From NCBI RefSeq assembly GCF_001040705.1, contig NZ_CVQP01000009.1, positions 292,139 to 356,138 of the forward strand: a stretch of DNA of 64,000 nt. The letters are read 5' to 3'. Of the stretch, positions 1-8,940 are shown one piece after another. How positions within the stretch are numbered: the stretch's first letter is position 1; each line of letters begins with the position of its first letter. Source of the stretch: Rhodococcus sp. RD6.2 (lineage in GTDB: Bacteria; Actinomycetota; Actinomycetes; Mycobacteriales; Mycobacteriaceae). The position numbers and the translations under genes are program-made. The notes beneath the pieces are model-generated. The model was not told the origin of the DNA. It saw nothing but the letters and a program-made list of their open reading frames with translations, and ran no database searches.

Positions 1-509
1 AGTTCGGTCGCCTCGATGTGTTGGTACTGAATGCTTCCGGCGGCCTCGAGATCGACGCGGAACCGGGCTACGCGATGAGAATCAACCGAGATGCTCAGGT
101 TCGGATCGTCGAGCGCATGCTTCCACTGATGGGAGCCGGGTCTCGGATCGTGTTCGTCACGAGCCACCAGGCGCACTTCCACGGCCGCAAGCCCGTACCG
201 GCGGCGTACGAGCCCATCGCGGCGAGCAAACGGGCCGGGGAGGATGCGCTACGGGCGATGGCGCCTGCGCTCGCCGATCGGGGAGTCACGCTCACCGTTG
301 TGTCCGGCGACATGATCGACGGGACGATCATCGTGAGACTGCTCGAACGGCGAAACCCCGGTGCGGTTGCGGCTCGCCGGGGTCACGGCTCGCTTCCCAC
401 CGTTGAGGAGTTCGCTCGCGCGATCGTCGATGCCACGGTGATCGACGCCGCGACGGGGCACACGGTCTATGTCGGCGGATCGGACTATCTCGCGGCGCCG
501 CGCGCCTGA
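1..509 (+). CDS. SDR family oxidoreductase, 5'-truncated by the window edge
   Basis: The reading frame is open from the first bases (codons start at position 3), so the Rossmann N-terminus with the nucleotide-binding glycine motif lies outside the window. What remains starts at the beta-4 region (RLDVLVLNAS, the NAG-like motif) and continues through SRIVFVTSHQAHF to YEPIAASKRAGED. The Tyr sits seven residues before the Lys instead of the usual four, so the YxxxK catalytic pair is not canonical. I recall similar actinobacterial SDRs with the same spacing, so this may be a family trait and not damage. The substrate is unknown. The downstream DprE1-like gene is about 100 bp away on the same strand, and DprE1 normally works with an SDR (DprE2), but this protein does not look like DprE2. 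Confidence 0.75.
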   Translation, partial: FGRLDVLVLNASGGLEIDAEPGYAMRINRDAQVRIVERMLPLMGAGSRIVFVTSHQAHFHGRKPVPAAYEPIAASKRAGEDALRAMAPALADRGVTLTVVSGDMIDGTIIVRLLERRNPGAVAARRGHGSLPTVEEFARAIVDATVIDAATGHTVYVGGSDYLAAPRA

Positions 510-614
510 CTCGGTGTTGCCCCACCCCGGTGGTCACGCGGGCCGCCGTGACGGATCCGGCGGCGATCAGTGGATCCGACCGGTAGGTCCTGGGCGATGG
601 CTATCGTGGACCGA

Positions 615-2000
615 GTGACTGTGACGACCGAGTTCAGAACCGAACGGCGTTCTCTGAGCGGGTGGGGTAGGCGTGCAGCAACACCAGCAGACGTGCTCGC
701 CACCCCCGACCTCGATGTGATTGCCCAGGCAGTACGCACGGCAGGGCCACGCGGCGTCATCGCCCGCGGGCTCGGCCGCAGCTACGGCGACCCCGCGCAG
801 AACGCCGGCGGACTCGTCGTGGACATGACCGCGTTGAACCGCATCCACCACATCGACCCGGATTCGGGAATCGTGGACCTCGACGCCGGCGTCAGCCTCG
901 ACACCCTCATGCGTGCCGTCCTGCCCCACGGTCTCTGGGTTCCCGTGCTGCCCGGGACCAGGCAGGTCACGATCGGAGGCGCGATCGGCGCCGACATCCA
1001 CGGCAAGAACCACCACTCACACGGCAGCTTCGGCAATCACGTCGAAGCGCTCGACCTGCTCACCGCCGACGGAACCATTCGCACGCTGACGCCGTCCGGC
1101 GACGACCCCGATCTGTTCTGGGCCACGATCGGCGGAATGGGACTGACCGGCATCGTCGTTCGGGCCCGCGTGCGCATGAAGCACACCGAGACCGCGTACT
1201 TCATCGCCGACCACGACCGCACCGCCAACCTGGATCAGACGATGGAGTTGCTGACCGGCGGCAGCGACGAAGGCTACGACTACTCGATGTCGGTGCCCGA
1301 CACGATCACGACGGGACCGAAACTGGGTCGGGCCGGCTTCACTCGCGGCTCGCTGGCAACACTGGATCAGCTCCCCCCGAAACTACGTCGGGATCCGTTG
1401 CGGTTCAACGCCCCACAGCTGTTCACCGTCCCGGACGTCTTTCCGAGCGGGATGGTCAACCGGGTCACCACACGAATCGCCGCAGAAGTCGCGTATCGGA
1501 TGTACCCGAAGCACGGCCGCGGCACCATCCAGAACCTGACGCAGTTCTATCATCCGCTGGATCTGTTGGGCGAATGGAATCGCGCGTATGGTCCCGGTGG
1601 GTTTCTGCAGTACCAGTTCTCGGTACCGTTCGGCGCCGAACAGCAACTGGCGGAGACGATTCGCTCGATCGCCGAGTCAGGTCACCGGTCGTTCTTGAAC
1701 GTGTTCAAACGAATGGGGGAGGGCAACCCGGCGCCGCTGTCGTGGCCGGAGCCGGGATACATGCTGAGCCTCGACTTCCCGATTCGCGGCGGCCTCGGGA
1801 GATTCTGCGACGAACTCGACGAGCGAGTCCTCGATTTCGGTGGCCGACTGTACTTCGCCAAGGACTCGCGGAGCACCCCGGAGCGCATCGCCCGGATGTA
1901 CCCGCGACTCGACGAGTGGCGCGCGACCAGGGACCGCATCGACCCGGAAGGGGTGTTCGTCTCCGACCTGGCGCGCCGACTCCGCCTCGTGTCCGGCTAG
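615..2000 (+). CDS. dprE1: DprE1-like FAD-dependent decaprenylphosphoryl-ribose oxidase with Ser at the benzothiazinone Cys site
   Basis: DprE1 oxidises decaprenylphosphoryl-beta-D-ribose to the 2'-keto intermediate in arabinan precursor synthesis. The protein aligns along its whole length with remembered M. tuberculosis DprE1: GWGR near the start, [10 protein letters not shown] (FAD/PP loop), [38 protein letters not shown] and the C-terminal KDSR. The GTG start at 615 gives 461 aa, the length of the M. tuberculosis enzyme; in-frame starts also exist at 570 and 597. Active-site His129 and Lys416 are kept. The residue matching Cys387, the covalent benzothiazinone target, is Ser (about residue 385, in [10 protein letters not shown]), and the Trp230 position appears to be Val. 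No dprE2, ubiA or other arabinan genes are nearby, so this may be a second, divergent copy. Confidence 0.85.
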   Translation: MTVTTEFRTERRSLSGWGRRAATPADVLATPDLDVIAQAVRTAGPRGVIARGLGRSYGDPAQNAGGLVVDMTALNRIHHIDPDSGIVDLDAGVSLDTLMRAVLPHGLWVPVLPGTRQVTIGGAIGADIHGKNHHSHGSFGNHVEALDLLTADGTIRTLTPSGDDPDLFWATIGGMGLTGIVVRARVRMKHTETAYFIADHDRTANLDQTMELLTGGSDEGYDYSMSVPDTITTGPKLGRAGFTRGSLATLDQLPPKLRRDPLRFNAPQLFTVPDVFPSGMVNRVTTRIAAEVAYRMYPKHGRGTIQNLTQFYHPLDLLGEWNRAYGPGGFLQYQFSVPFGAEQQLAETIRSIAESGHRSFLNVFKRMGEGNPAPLSWPEPGYMLSLDFPIRGGLGRFCDELDERVLDFGGRLYFAKDSRSTPERIARMYPRLDEWRATRDRIDPEGVFVSDLARRLRLVSG

Positions 2001-2203
2001 GGCGGGTCTGACAGTTTGTGGCCCTCGTCCCGTCTGTCTGTGTGGCGGGCGGTGTTCGTGGCGTGCTGGTGAGCGCGGACGATGGTCGAGTCCACCGACA
2101 CCGCCCAGTCGACGATCTCCGCCGCGTCGGCGTGGGTGAGCAGGCGTTCGAGGATCCGGTCCCAGGTACCGCAGAAGGAGGCGCGAATGGTGTTCTCCGG
2201 CAA
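1997..2203 (-). pseudogene. IS5-type transposase remnant
   Basis: The minus-strand frame carries LTHADAAEIVDWAVSVDSTI followed by VRAHQHAT, the conserved block of IS5-group (DUF4096-type) transposases. It includes the first catalytic Asp in the VDST motif. Only about 68 codons remain. The upstream part (ERKDLPENTIRASF) looks like a splice of the DLPE region directly onto the block before GTWDR, as if the middle were deleted. The frame stops soon after RAHQHAT, so the rest of the DDE domain is gone. No second terminal inverted repeat or target duplication was found. It sits directly after the dprE1 stop and marks this end of the window as a site of past insertion. Confidence 0.75.
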
Positions 2204-2426
2204 GTCCTTACGTTCGCTCAGGTCGAGGTGTCAGGATTCGGTACGGATTCTGGGACCGGGTGGGCGGACTTCGGTGACTCGTTCAAGTCGATCAGCCTGT
2301 TCCCCATGAACCAATCGTGGCAGGCGAGGAGGCACGTTCAGATCCAGAAACACTGAAGCGCGTGGTCGGACCGATCCTCTCCCGGACAGTAGCCGGTGGT
2401 TCGCACCGGTCTGAGAGGATCGGCGT

Positions 2427-2921
2427 GTGCGCGAACACCACTACGCCCTCACCGTCGCCTGGACCGGGAACCGGGGCGTCGGCACGGCCGATCACCGCGC
2501 CTACGGCCGCGAGCACCGAGTCTCGGCCCAAGGGAAGCCCGACCTGCCCGGCAGCTCGGATCCCGCCTTCCGGGGTGACCCCGCGCGGTGGAACCCCGAG
2601 GAGCTCCTGGTCGCCTCGCTGGCTCAGTGCCACATGCTCTGGTTCCTCAGCCTGGCCGCGTCCGCCGGGATCGTGGTCACCGGGTACACCGACCGCCCCA
2701 ACGGGACGATGGCCGAGGAACCCAGCGGCGCAGGACAGTTCACCGAGGTAACGCTCAACCCCGACGTCACGGTGCGCGGCCTGGACCCACGAGACGCCCG
2801 CGGCGCCGACCTGCTGACCACGATCGAGTCGCTACACGAGAGGGCGAACGAGATGTGCTTCATCGCCCGATCGGTGAACTTCGCGGTCCGGCACCTGCCC
2901 ACCACACGGATCGAGCGCTGA
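2427..2921 (+). CDS. OsmC/Ohr-family peroxiredoxin-like protein
   Basis: OsmC proteins reduce organic hydroperoxides with two conserved cysteines. Both are visible here: one in LLVASLAQCHMLWFL, at the start of the long central helix, and one in NEMCFIARSVNF near the C-terminus. At 164 aa (GTG start) the length fits the OsmC/YhfA branch. The N-terminal strand region (YALTVAWTGN) and the WNPEELLVAS motif are typical of the family. It stands alone between the IS remnant and a TetR gene, so the context gives no further clue to its substrate. Confidence 0.85.
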   Translation: MREHHYALTVAWTGNRGVGTADHRAYGREHRVSAQGKPDLPGSSDPAFRGDPARWNPEELLVASLAQCHMLWFLSLAASAGIVVTGYTDRPNGTMAEEPSGAGQFTEVTLNPDVTVRGLDPRDARGADLLTTIESLHERANEMCFIARSVNFAVRHLPTTRIER

Positions 2922-3102
2922 CACGGGCACCGTTCCAGCCCTTGGATGCGGCGAGTCGATCATCGCGACGAATCGGGGTAGCCAGCCCGGCAGGCGGTCG
3001 GGGTGCGAGTTCAGAGCCTGCTCGAGTTGGCCGATCTCGAGCCATACGTGGCCATTGGAAGCCATCCCCGGGGTGCCCGTCGAGCTGTGACATGCTCTGA
3101 CC

Positions 3103-3741
3103 ATGTCCACCGCCACCGGAAATCGACAGGGCACGGCAACCCGCGCGAAGCTGATCAAGGTGGCCGAGCGACTTTTCGCCGCCCAGGGAGTGGATGCGGT
3201 GTCGGTGCGCGCCGTCAACGCGGCGGCCGGGCTCGGACCGGCCTCGGTGCACTATCACTTCGGATCCAAGGACGACCTGCTCTCGGCGGTTCTCCTCGAC
3301 CTCGGCGGGCCCGTACGTGACCGGATCGCAGCCAATGTCGCGACCCTCGCTGCCGCCCCGGAGCCCGCGGACCCTGACGCACTGGTGCGTGCACTGACCG
3401 ATCCGTACCTCGAACTGCTTGTGCAGCACCGAGTTCGGGGTCTTCGGTGGGTGAAGATCGTTGCGCAGCTGTCTCCGGAGGATCATCCCGCGCTGCGTTC
3501 GACGGGCCAGGACGTGGATGCCGCCCTGCTGCGCGAGGTTCGCAGAACGTATCCGGATACCGATCCGGACCGGTTGGAGCTGCGCTGGGCCATCTCGGTC
3601 ACCAGCTTCTTGCAGGCTCTGGGGCGCGTTGACGAGTGGAACCGCGACGACAGGCACCCGTCGCCCGAGGGCATGACCGCCTTCTACGAGGATCTCGTCG
3701 AGTTCGTTGTCGGCGGCCTCGACCGACTCCTGCGAACCTAG
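3103..3741 (+). CDS. TetR family transcriptional regulator
   Basis: The N-terminal helix-turn-helix is clear: RAKLIKVAERLFAAQGVDAV, then SVRAVNAAAGLGPASVHYHFGSKDDLL, the standard TetR recognition helix. The remaining ~150 residues form a ligand-binding domain with no recognisable signature. The gene lies 175 bp upstream of a flavin-dependent monooxygenase and alcohol dehydrogenase pair on the same strand. A 16-bp dyad between them (3809-3824) is a good candidate operator, so it probably represses the catabolic pair and is induced by its substrate. Direct control of that pair is inferred. Confidence 0.88.
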   Translation: MSTATGNRQGTATRAKLIKVAERLFAAQGVDAVSVRAVNAAAGLGPASVHYHFGSKDDLLSAVLLDLGGPVRDRIAANVATLAAAPEPADPDALVRALTDPYLELLVQHRVRGLRWVKIVAQLSPEDHPALRSTGQDVDAALLREVRRTYPDTDPDRLELRWAISVTSFLQALGRVDEWNRDDRHPSPEGMTAFYEDLVEFVVGGLDRLLRT

Positions 3742-3808
3742 CGCCTCTCCGCACCCGCGCCCCGCGATCGGCGCTTCGCTCCGCGCCGCCCGCTCAGCGG
3801 GAATTTTC

Positions 3809-3824
3809 TGGATCACTTGATCCA
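3809..3824. promoter_or_regulatory. Candidate TetR operator (dyad TGGATCA-CT-TGATCCA)
   Basis: Two perfect 7-bp arms separated by 2 bp lie 92 bp before the monooxygenase start at 3916 and just after the TetR gene. The spacing and symmetry suit a TetR-family homodimer. The site overlaps a TTG codon at 3817 that would otherwise extend the monooxygenase frame, which argues that 3817 is not the start. Confidence 0.5.
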
Positions 3825-3915
3825 ACTCTGTGGTAGAACGAAATCCGGCATCGATGTGATGTCGGACACGTTCTCGACCTTGCTGTGCCCCACTCACTCC
3901 CAGGAGAGCACGCCC

Positions 3916-5109
3916 ATGTGGACCTCGGATTCGATCAAGTTCGGCGCCTTCCTTGCGCCCTACCACCCGCTGAACGTCGATCCCGCGCTGCAGTTGCGCC
4001 GGGACATCGACCTCATGGAACACCTCGACCACCTCGGCTTCGACGAGGCGTGGATGGGTGAACACCACTCCACCGGCGCCGAGATCGTCCCCGCGCCTGA
4101 CATGTTCATCGCTGCCGCCGCCGAGCGCACCGAACGCATCCGGTTCGGCACCGGCGTCACCTCACTGCCGTACCACCATCCCCTGGTCACCGCGGACCGG
4201 ATCACGCAGCTGGACCTGCAGACCCGCGGCCGCCTGATCTTCGGCACCGGCCCCGGCAAGATTCCGCTCGACGCGCACATGATGGGGATCAACCCCTCGG
4301 ACCAGCGCCGGATGCAAGGCGAGGCCCTCGAGGCGATCCTGCCGCTGCTGCGCGGCGAGGTCGTGAACATGGAGACGGACTGGTTCACGCTGCGCGACGC
4401 CCGCGCCCAGCTGCCCACCTACAACCCGGCGGGCATCGAGATCGCGACCGCATCGACGATGTCACCCAACGGCTCGGTCCTGGCCGGAACCCACGGCCTC
4501 TCGCTGCTCTCGCTCGCCGCCAGCTCTCCCAGTGGTTTCGATGTCCTCGACCGCAACTGGGGCGTCTACGAGAAGGTGTGTGCCGAGAACGGTCATGTCG
4601 CCGACCGGTCCACCTGGCGGCTGGTCAACCCGATGTTCCTCGCCGAGACCAGGGCCGACGCGGAGCGGGCCGTGAGCCGCCGAATCGATTCGATGGCCGC
4701 CTATGTCAACCGGCAGACCGGGCAGAACCCGGACTGGGCGCAGACCCCCAAGGGCATCATCGACCAGTGGCGAAATGACACCCTCGGTGAGTTCGGCCAG
4801 GCGATCATCGGCACGCCCGACGAGGCGATCGCCCAGATCGAGCGCCTGATCGAGAAGACCGGTGGCTTCGGAACCATGCTGATCCTGCACGTCGACATGG
4901 CGAACTGGGAAGACACCAAGCGCAGTTACGACCTGTTCGCCTCCGAGGTGATCCCGCACTTCAAGAACCGCAACCGTGGCCGCGAGGCCAGTCTCCAGTT
5001 CGCCGAGGACAACCGCGACTACCTCATCGGCGGCCTGGTCGGCGCGATCACCAAGGCGCACACCGACTACTACGGCCAGCCCGCCGAGACCGCAGGAGCG
5101 CAAGCATGA
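3916..5109 (+). CDS. LLM-class flavin-dependent monooxygenase (limonene monooxygenase-like)
   Basis: This is a bacterial-luciferase-fold enzyme expected to use reduced FMN and O2. Visible family motifs include IKFGAFLAPYHP at the N-terminus, LGFDEAWMGEHHSTG, RIRFGTGVTSLPYHHPLVTADR and RGRLIFGTGPGK. The ATG at 3916 follows a clear AGGAG. The frame stays open back to a TTG at 3817, but that lies inside the putative operator. From 3916 the protein is 397 aa. It overlaps the next gene, a zinc alcohol dehydrogenase, by 4 bp. A monooxygenase followed by a dehydrogenase suits hydroxylation then oxidation of a small hydrophobic or terpenoid compound. The actual substrate cannot be read from sequence. 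Confidence 0.82.
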   Translation: MWTSDSIKFGAFLAPYHPLNVDPALQLRRDIDLMEHLDHLGFDEAWMGEHHSTGAEIVPAPDMFIAAAAERTERIRFGTGVTSLPYHHPLVTADRITQLDLQTRGRLIFGTGPGKIPLDAHMMGINPSDQRRMQGEALEAILPLLRGEVVNMETDWFTLRDARAQLPTYNPAGIEIATASTMSPNGSVLAGTHGLSLLSLAASSPSGFDVLDRNWGVYEKVCAENGHVADRSTWRLVNPMFLAETRADAERAVSRRIDSMAAYVNRQTGQNPDWAQTPKGIIDQWRNDTLGEFGQAIIGTPDEAIAQIERLIEKTGGFGTMLILHVDMANWEDTKRSYDLFASEVIPHFKNRNRGREASLQFAEDNRDYLIGGLVGAITKAHTDYYGQPAETAGAQA

Positions 5110-6173
5110 AGGCAGCACAGTTCAGCAACGGCGCGTTCGCGGTCGCCGACGTCCCGGACGCACCTCCGCTCGCTCCCGCCCAGCTCCGCATCGACGTCAC
5201 CGCCTGCGGCATCTGCGGCAGCGACCTGAGCATGTCGAAGGACCCGTGCCGGTTCGTGCACGTCGCCGAGAACGCCGGGTACCCGCTGGCGACCTTCGAC
5301 ACCGACCGACCCGTCGTCCTCGGCCACGAGTACGCGGGCATCGTCTCCGAGATCGGTTCGGAAGTCACCGATTTCGCCGTCGGTGACCGGGTGGCGGGCA
5401 TCGGGCTGGCCACCGACACCGCGACCGGAATCCCGAAGATCATCGGTTACTCCAACGAGTACCACGGCGCGTTCGGTGAACAGATCGTCGTCGACGCGTT
5501 CTGGGTCCGGCACGTGCCGGAGGGGCTCTCGCTCGAGCACGCCACCCTCGCCGAGCCGTTGCACGTCGGCGAGATGCACATGCAGCAGTCCGGTCTCACC
5601 CCCGCCGACTCGGCACTGGTGATCGGTTGCGGCACCATCGGTCTCGGCGCCATCGTCGCGGCGAAGGCCCGCGGGGCGCAGCTGGTGATCGCGTCCGAGC
5701 CGTCGCCGAAACGCCGCGAGCTCGCGGCGAAAGTGGGCGCCGACATCGTCGTGGACCCGAACGAGCAGGACCCCATCGAGTTGTGGAATCGGATGGTCGC
5801 GGAGGGCAACACCCTGGTGGGCCAGGCGGGCGCGGGCATCCTCATCGCCTACGAGTGCAGCGGCCGGGCCGGGATCCTCGGCACCCTGATGCACACGATG
5901 CCGTTCAACTCGCGGATCCAGGTGCTGGCGGCGCCGTTCGGCGACGAGGTGATCATCCCCGTGGTCGGGCAGTTCCGGCGGATCGCGATCAACTTCGGTC
6001 ACGGCCCGTACGAGAACGCCTACGACATCACCCTGCAGCGGCTGGCCGACGGCGAGATCGACGCCGAAGCGATCATCACCGGCCGGGTCGGGCTGGACGG
6101 CGTGGCGGATGCCTTCACAGCGCTGCGTGACCCGGATGAACACGTGAAGATCCTGGTCCTGCCCCAGAAGTGA
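5106..6173 (+). CDS. Zinc-type medium-chain alcohol dehydrogenase
   Basis: MDR-superfamily alcohol dehydrogenase of 355 aa. The N-terminal GroES-like domain carries CGICGSDL (catalytic zinc Cys) and VVLGHEYAGIV (His-Glu). The Rossmann domain has the nucleotide loop VIGCGTIGLGAIVAAKARGA. The usual four-Cys structural zinc loop is replaced by a segment around CRFVHVAENAGYP, so structural zinc may be absent. Its start overlaps the monooxygenase stop by 4 bp (ATGA), which implies translational coupling. It probably oxidises the alcohol made by the partner enzyme. Confidence 0.85.
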   Translation: MKAAQFSNGAFAVADVPDAPPLAPAQLRIDVTACGICGSDLSMSKDPCRFVHVAENAGYPLATFDTDRPVVLGHEYAGIVSEIGSEVTDFAVGDRVAGIGLATDTATGIPKIIGYSNEYHGAFGEQIVVDAFWVRHVPEGLSLEHATLAEPLHVGEMHMQQSGLTPADSALVIGCGTIGLGAIVAAKARGAQLVIASEPSPKRRELAAKVGADIVVDPNEQDPIELWNRMVAEGNTLVGQAGAGILIAYECSGRAGILGTLMHTMPFNSRIQVLAAPFGDEVIIPVVGQFRRIAINFGHGPYENAYDITLQRLADGEIDAEAIITGRVGLDGVADAFTALRDPDEHVKILVLPQK

Positions 6174-6225
6174 ACTGGTGACTCTGACCGGCGGATCGTC
6201 TCGCAAACCGCAGTGAGAGCAACGG

Positions 6226-6843
6226 CTACACCGCGGTTGGCCACCCGATCTCCGTGATGTCGTCGGCGAGGTCGACGATGCTCGTGGATGGGTTCAGTGT
6301 GGCCACGATCTCGCCGGTCAGGGGTCTGCCATCGAGCAGGTGCCGCAGCGCCTCAACCTGCTCGGTCCTCGGGGTCAGCTCGTAGTAGGTTGCTGCCCAG
6401 CCGGCATGCTCTTCTGCATCGCGGGTCAGCGCCTCTGCCAGGTCGGGGATCCGCAGTTCGCCTGCGAGCAACAGCCAGCTGCCCGCGTCGCACGCCGCCA
6501 ACCACGAGATGCGATCCATCGAGAACGCCGGTTCGTCCCAGAAGTCCTCGAGCCCTGTGCTCGCGGGCGCGTGGGCGGCCCAGCCATCGGAAGGCGTTGG
6601 CACCAAGAGACTCTGGGGTTCGTAGGATGTGAATCCGATGACATCGTTCGAGATCAGGGCAAAGTACTCGGCGCCCTGCCCGTCCCGGGCCGAGGCCATC
6701 GACTGTCCGGAACCCCATCCGGAGTTGAACGAGTAGCAGCGGTACTCCCATTCCGGGCACAGGATGGCGTCGATGATCGCGAGGGCCTTGGTCCTCTGTG
6801 AGAACGCGCGGCCAACCGGCAGAGCGTCGATGGTGCGGTTCAC
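6226..6843 (-). CDS. Hypothetical protein, possible immunity-type protein
   Basis: I do not recognise the family with certainty. The 205-aa product is soluble and acidic, with many Trp and Phe residues. It contains ILCPEWEYRCYSFNSGWGSG and a later GWAATYYELTPRTEQVEAL helix. The style resembles small proteins found near polymorphic toxins in actinomycetes. It is first downstream of an ankyrin-repeat gene (14 bp gap) and a DUF4303-like gene on the same strand, so these could be transcribed together. No toxin gene is adjacent. Confidence 0.55.
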   Translation of the reverse strand: MNRTIDALPVGRAFSQRTKALAIIDAILCPEWEYRCYSFNSGWGSGQSMASARDGQGAEYFALISNDVIGFTSYEPQSLLVPTPSDGWAAHAPASTGLEDFWDEPAFSMDRISWLAACDAGSWLLLAGELRIPDLAEALTRDAEEHAGWAATYYELTPRTEQVEALRHLLDGRPLTGEIVATLNPSTSIVDLADDITEIGWPTAV

Positions 6844-6856
6844 GAAGCTCGATCCT

Positions 6857-7885
6857 TCACAGCACGGCCTGCTCCCACTTGTCGGTGCCGATCAAGCGGG
6901 ACTTCGCCGACTCGATTCGCCATCGCCTGTTTCTGCGGACGCAGACGAAGATCCACTCGTATTCGTGAACGAACTCGGTCGGCTCCAGATGCCGGAGGTG
7001 GAGCTCACGACGGGATGCGGTCGGTTCGGTCTCGTCCACGAGCGCGAACTCTGGTGAGATGTCCGGAATCGCGCCGATGGAGGCGCGCACGTAGCGCTTT
7101 CCGGTGGTGCAGTGGGCGGCTGTGATTGCGCCAGCGACCTCGAGCGCCGCGGCGAAGCCGTAGTGCTCGCCCTTCGACTCGGCAGCCTGCAGCGCCTGCC
7201 AGGCCGCGGCTTCCCACGCGTGAATGGCCCGAATGTAGCTCCAGACCACGTGAGCGGGTGATGCAGTGTCGGGGATCGGAGAACCAAGACCATCGAGTAC
7301 TTCCGGCTCCCACGTCAGTTCGGGCCAGGGGCGCGCCGTCAATGGTTCCCGTGGTGCAGGTGGAGTTGCTCCCGCCTCGAGGAGGATCGTCACCGCCGCG
7401 TCGTGTCGGTGCTTCTCCGCGAGCGAGAGTGCGTTGTGTCCGCGATTGTCCTCCAGCTGAGGGTCACTGCCCGCGTCGAGCAGCAGTCGGAGTACCTCGA
7501 TGTGCCCGGTGGAGGCGGCGAGCATGAGGGGAGTGTGGCCCATGAAGCTGTTCGCCGAAACCACGTTGGGATCGGAATCGTGAGCAAGCAGGACCCGGGC
7601 CACCTCGACGTGGCCCTGAACGGCAGCCCACTCCAGCGCGGTGTGGCCGACCGCGGTGCACGACGCCGTGCGATCGGCTCCGCAGACGAGAAGCCGTTCC
7701 ACGATCTCGTGATGCCCGGCGATGGCGGCCTCCACGAGCGGGGTTCGCCCGGTGCCCTTCTGTCGTTCTTCGATGTCGTCGCCGGCGTCGATCCGCGCAG
7801 ACAGCGTGTCGAGGTCGCCGCGTGCGGCGGCCTGGCCGAGATGATGATTCGAGCGCATGGGACCCCTGGTCCGTCGGATGGGCAT
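6857..7885 (-). CDS. Ankyrin-repeat protein with C-terminal NTF2-like region
   Basis: Residues ~15-170 hold at least four ankyrin repeats: GRTPLVEAAIAGHHEIVERLL, GHTALEWAAVQGHVEVARVLL, GHTPLMLAASTGHIEVLRLLL and NALSLAEKHRHDAAVTILLE. After a proline-rich linker, residues ~205-342 form a separate alpha/beta region ending FVCVRRNRRWRIESAKSRLI, which looks like an NTF2/SnoaL-type cone fold. Ankyrin proteins act in protein binding, and in bacteria they often occur as immunity or effector partners. A second ATG lies at 7858. The neighbours are an unknown protein and a DUF4303-like gene. Confidence 0.8.
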   Translation of the reverse strand: MPIRRTRGPMRSNHHLGQAAARGDLDTLSARIDAGDDIEERQKGTGRTPLVEAAIAGHHEIVERLLVCGADRTASCTAVGHTALEWAAVQGHVEVARVLLAHDSDPNVVSANSFMGHTPLMLAASTGHIEVLRLLLDAGSDPQLEDNRGHNALSLAEKHRHDAAVTILLEAGATPPAPREPLTARPWPELTWEPEVLDGLGSPIPDTASPAHVVWSYIRAIHAWEAAAWQALQAAESKGEHYGFAAALEVAGAITAAHCTTGKRYVRASIGAIPDISPEFALVDETEPTASRRELHLRHLEPTEFVHEYEWIFVCVRRNRRWRIESAKSRLIGTDKWEQAVL

Positions 7886-7993
7886 GATCGTGCCTGACCG
7901 ATCAGGTCGTCTGCTCGACGGTCAGGGTCCGGCCGTTAATTCGCAGACGTAGAGCGCCGCACAGGTCACCGAGAAGACGCCTGCAGTGCTGCG

Positions 7994-8587
7994 CTAGGCC
8001 TCGCGGGCCGCGACACGCGCGAGCAGGCGATCTCCGCCGGCGCCGAAACGGTCACTGAAATCGCTGGCGAGTTCGGGTCCTTGTAGGGCGGCAAAGGTGC
8101 GCGCGTCGAGCTCGGGATCAGCGTCGTCGGCGGAGTGCAGCCAGATCCACACGTCGTTCCCCGCGGCATCGCGAAACTCGCCGTCGGCCTGCATCCGCTT
8201 GATCGCACGCACGATCCGGTTCTCGTACTGCAGCCGAAGGGCATCGTAGGCATCCGCCTCGAGCACGTGCCCCGTTCCGTCGAACATTGCCTGGGTGCCG
8301 GAGAGCGCCCAGATTGCGCTCGTCACCCGACCCGGCGCGACATCGTCCGGGTCTTCAGCGTCGAGCGGCCACTCCGATGGACACCAGGCCCACTGCGCCT
8401 TGTCTGCGCTCGACCCCTCAAGTCCAGAGGCCCAGGTCGCACCGGCCCCGGCAACGAAGAACCCGGTGAGGTCTTCGACCATGCCGCAGGCCACCATCGC
8501 GAGCGAGTCGTCGGCAGAACGGAGTTCCGCGACGCACGCGCGGAGGGTACTGAGGATCGCCGCGTCGAGGTCGGCAAAGTCGAACAC
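7994..8587 (-). CDS. DUF4303-like protein
   Basis: The 197-aa protein begins FADLDAAILSTLRACVAELR and has AQWAWCPSEWPLD, the W-x-P-x-EW pattern I associate with DUF4303 proteins. Those are listed among candidate immunity proteins of polymorphic toxin systems. There is no signal peptide or membrane segment. It is the first gene of a minus-strand set with the ankyrin and unknown genes (about 110 bp gap to the ankyrin gene). Function is unproven. Confidence 0.65.
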   Translation of the reverse strand: MFDFADLDAAILSTLRACVAELRSADDSLAMVACGMVEDLTGFFVAGAGATWASGLEGSSADKAQWAWCPSEWPLDAEDPDDVAPGRVTSAIWALSGTQAMFDGTGHVLEADAYDALRLQYENRIVRAIKRMQADGEFRDAAGNDVWIWLHSADDADPELDARTFAALQGPELASDFSDRFGAGGDRLLARVAAREA

Positions 8588-8630
8588 GGGCTCACCGTAA
8601 CACCAGAAGACGGCACCTCCAGGTGGTCAC

Positions 8631-8903
8631 ATGTCGATCGGCACGACGGCGAAAGCAGCCGCGGTTGCGGGCTCTGTGGTGGTGCTCGCGGCAGTTTCTG
8701 CTGCGATTCCGGCCCGGCAGGTAGCGCTACTCGGTGCGGCCACAACCTTGATCCTGATCCACGACTACTCTTGCGGATCACGATGCACAGGAGCCGATTC
8801 CGACAATCGTGCGGCAGGCCGCAGTGCACGGCGACACTGCGGGGACTGGAGGACGGCCCGCTCGACTGCAGCTGCGACTGCCGTCTTCCAGGCGGTGCAA
8901 TGA
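8631..8903 (+). CDS. Doubtful small hydrophobic ORF
   Basis: The first ~45 residues (AVAGSVVVLAAVSAAIPARQ, then VALLGAATTLILI) could form one or two membrane helices, and a weak AGGTGG precedes the ATG. The last half is Arg/Ala-rich with no recognisable pattern and reads like out-of-frame DNA. It may be a decayed small membrane protein gene. Otherwise the 350-bp interval between the DUF4303 and DUF4178 genes shows nothing I can identify. Confidence 0.2.
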   Translation: MSIGTTAKAAAVAGSVVVLAAVSAAIPARQVALLGAATTLILIHDYSCGSRCTGADSDNRAAGRSARRHCGDWRTARSTAAATAVFQAVQ

Positions 8904-8940
8904 AAAGTGATGGTGCGGTTCCGAGTTGACAGGTGCACGC

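Noticed and set aside
3817-3915. Earlier TTG start for the flavin monooxygenase
   Set aside because: The codon is inside a palindromic operator candidate. The ATG at 3916 has an AGGAG and starts at the conserved N-terminal strand.
2860-4068. 402-codon open frame on the minus strand
   Set aside because: It is antisense to the TetR gene and the monooxygenase start, and its composition is that of a shadow frame.
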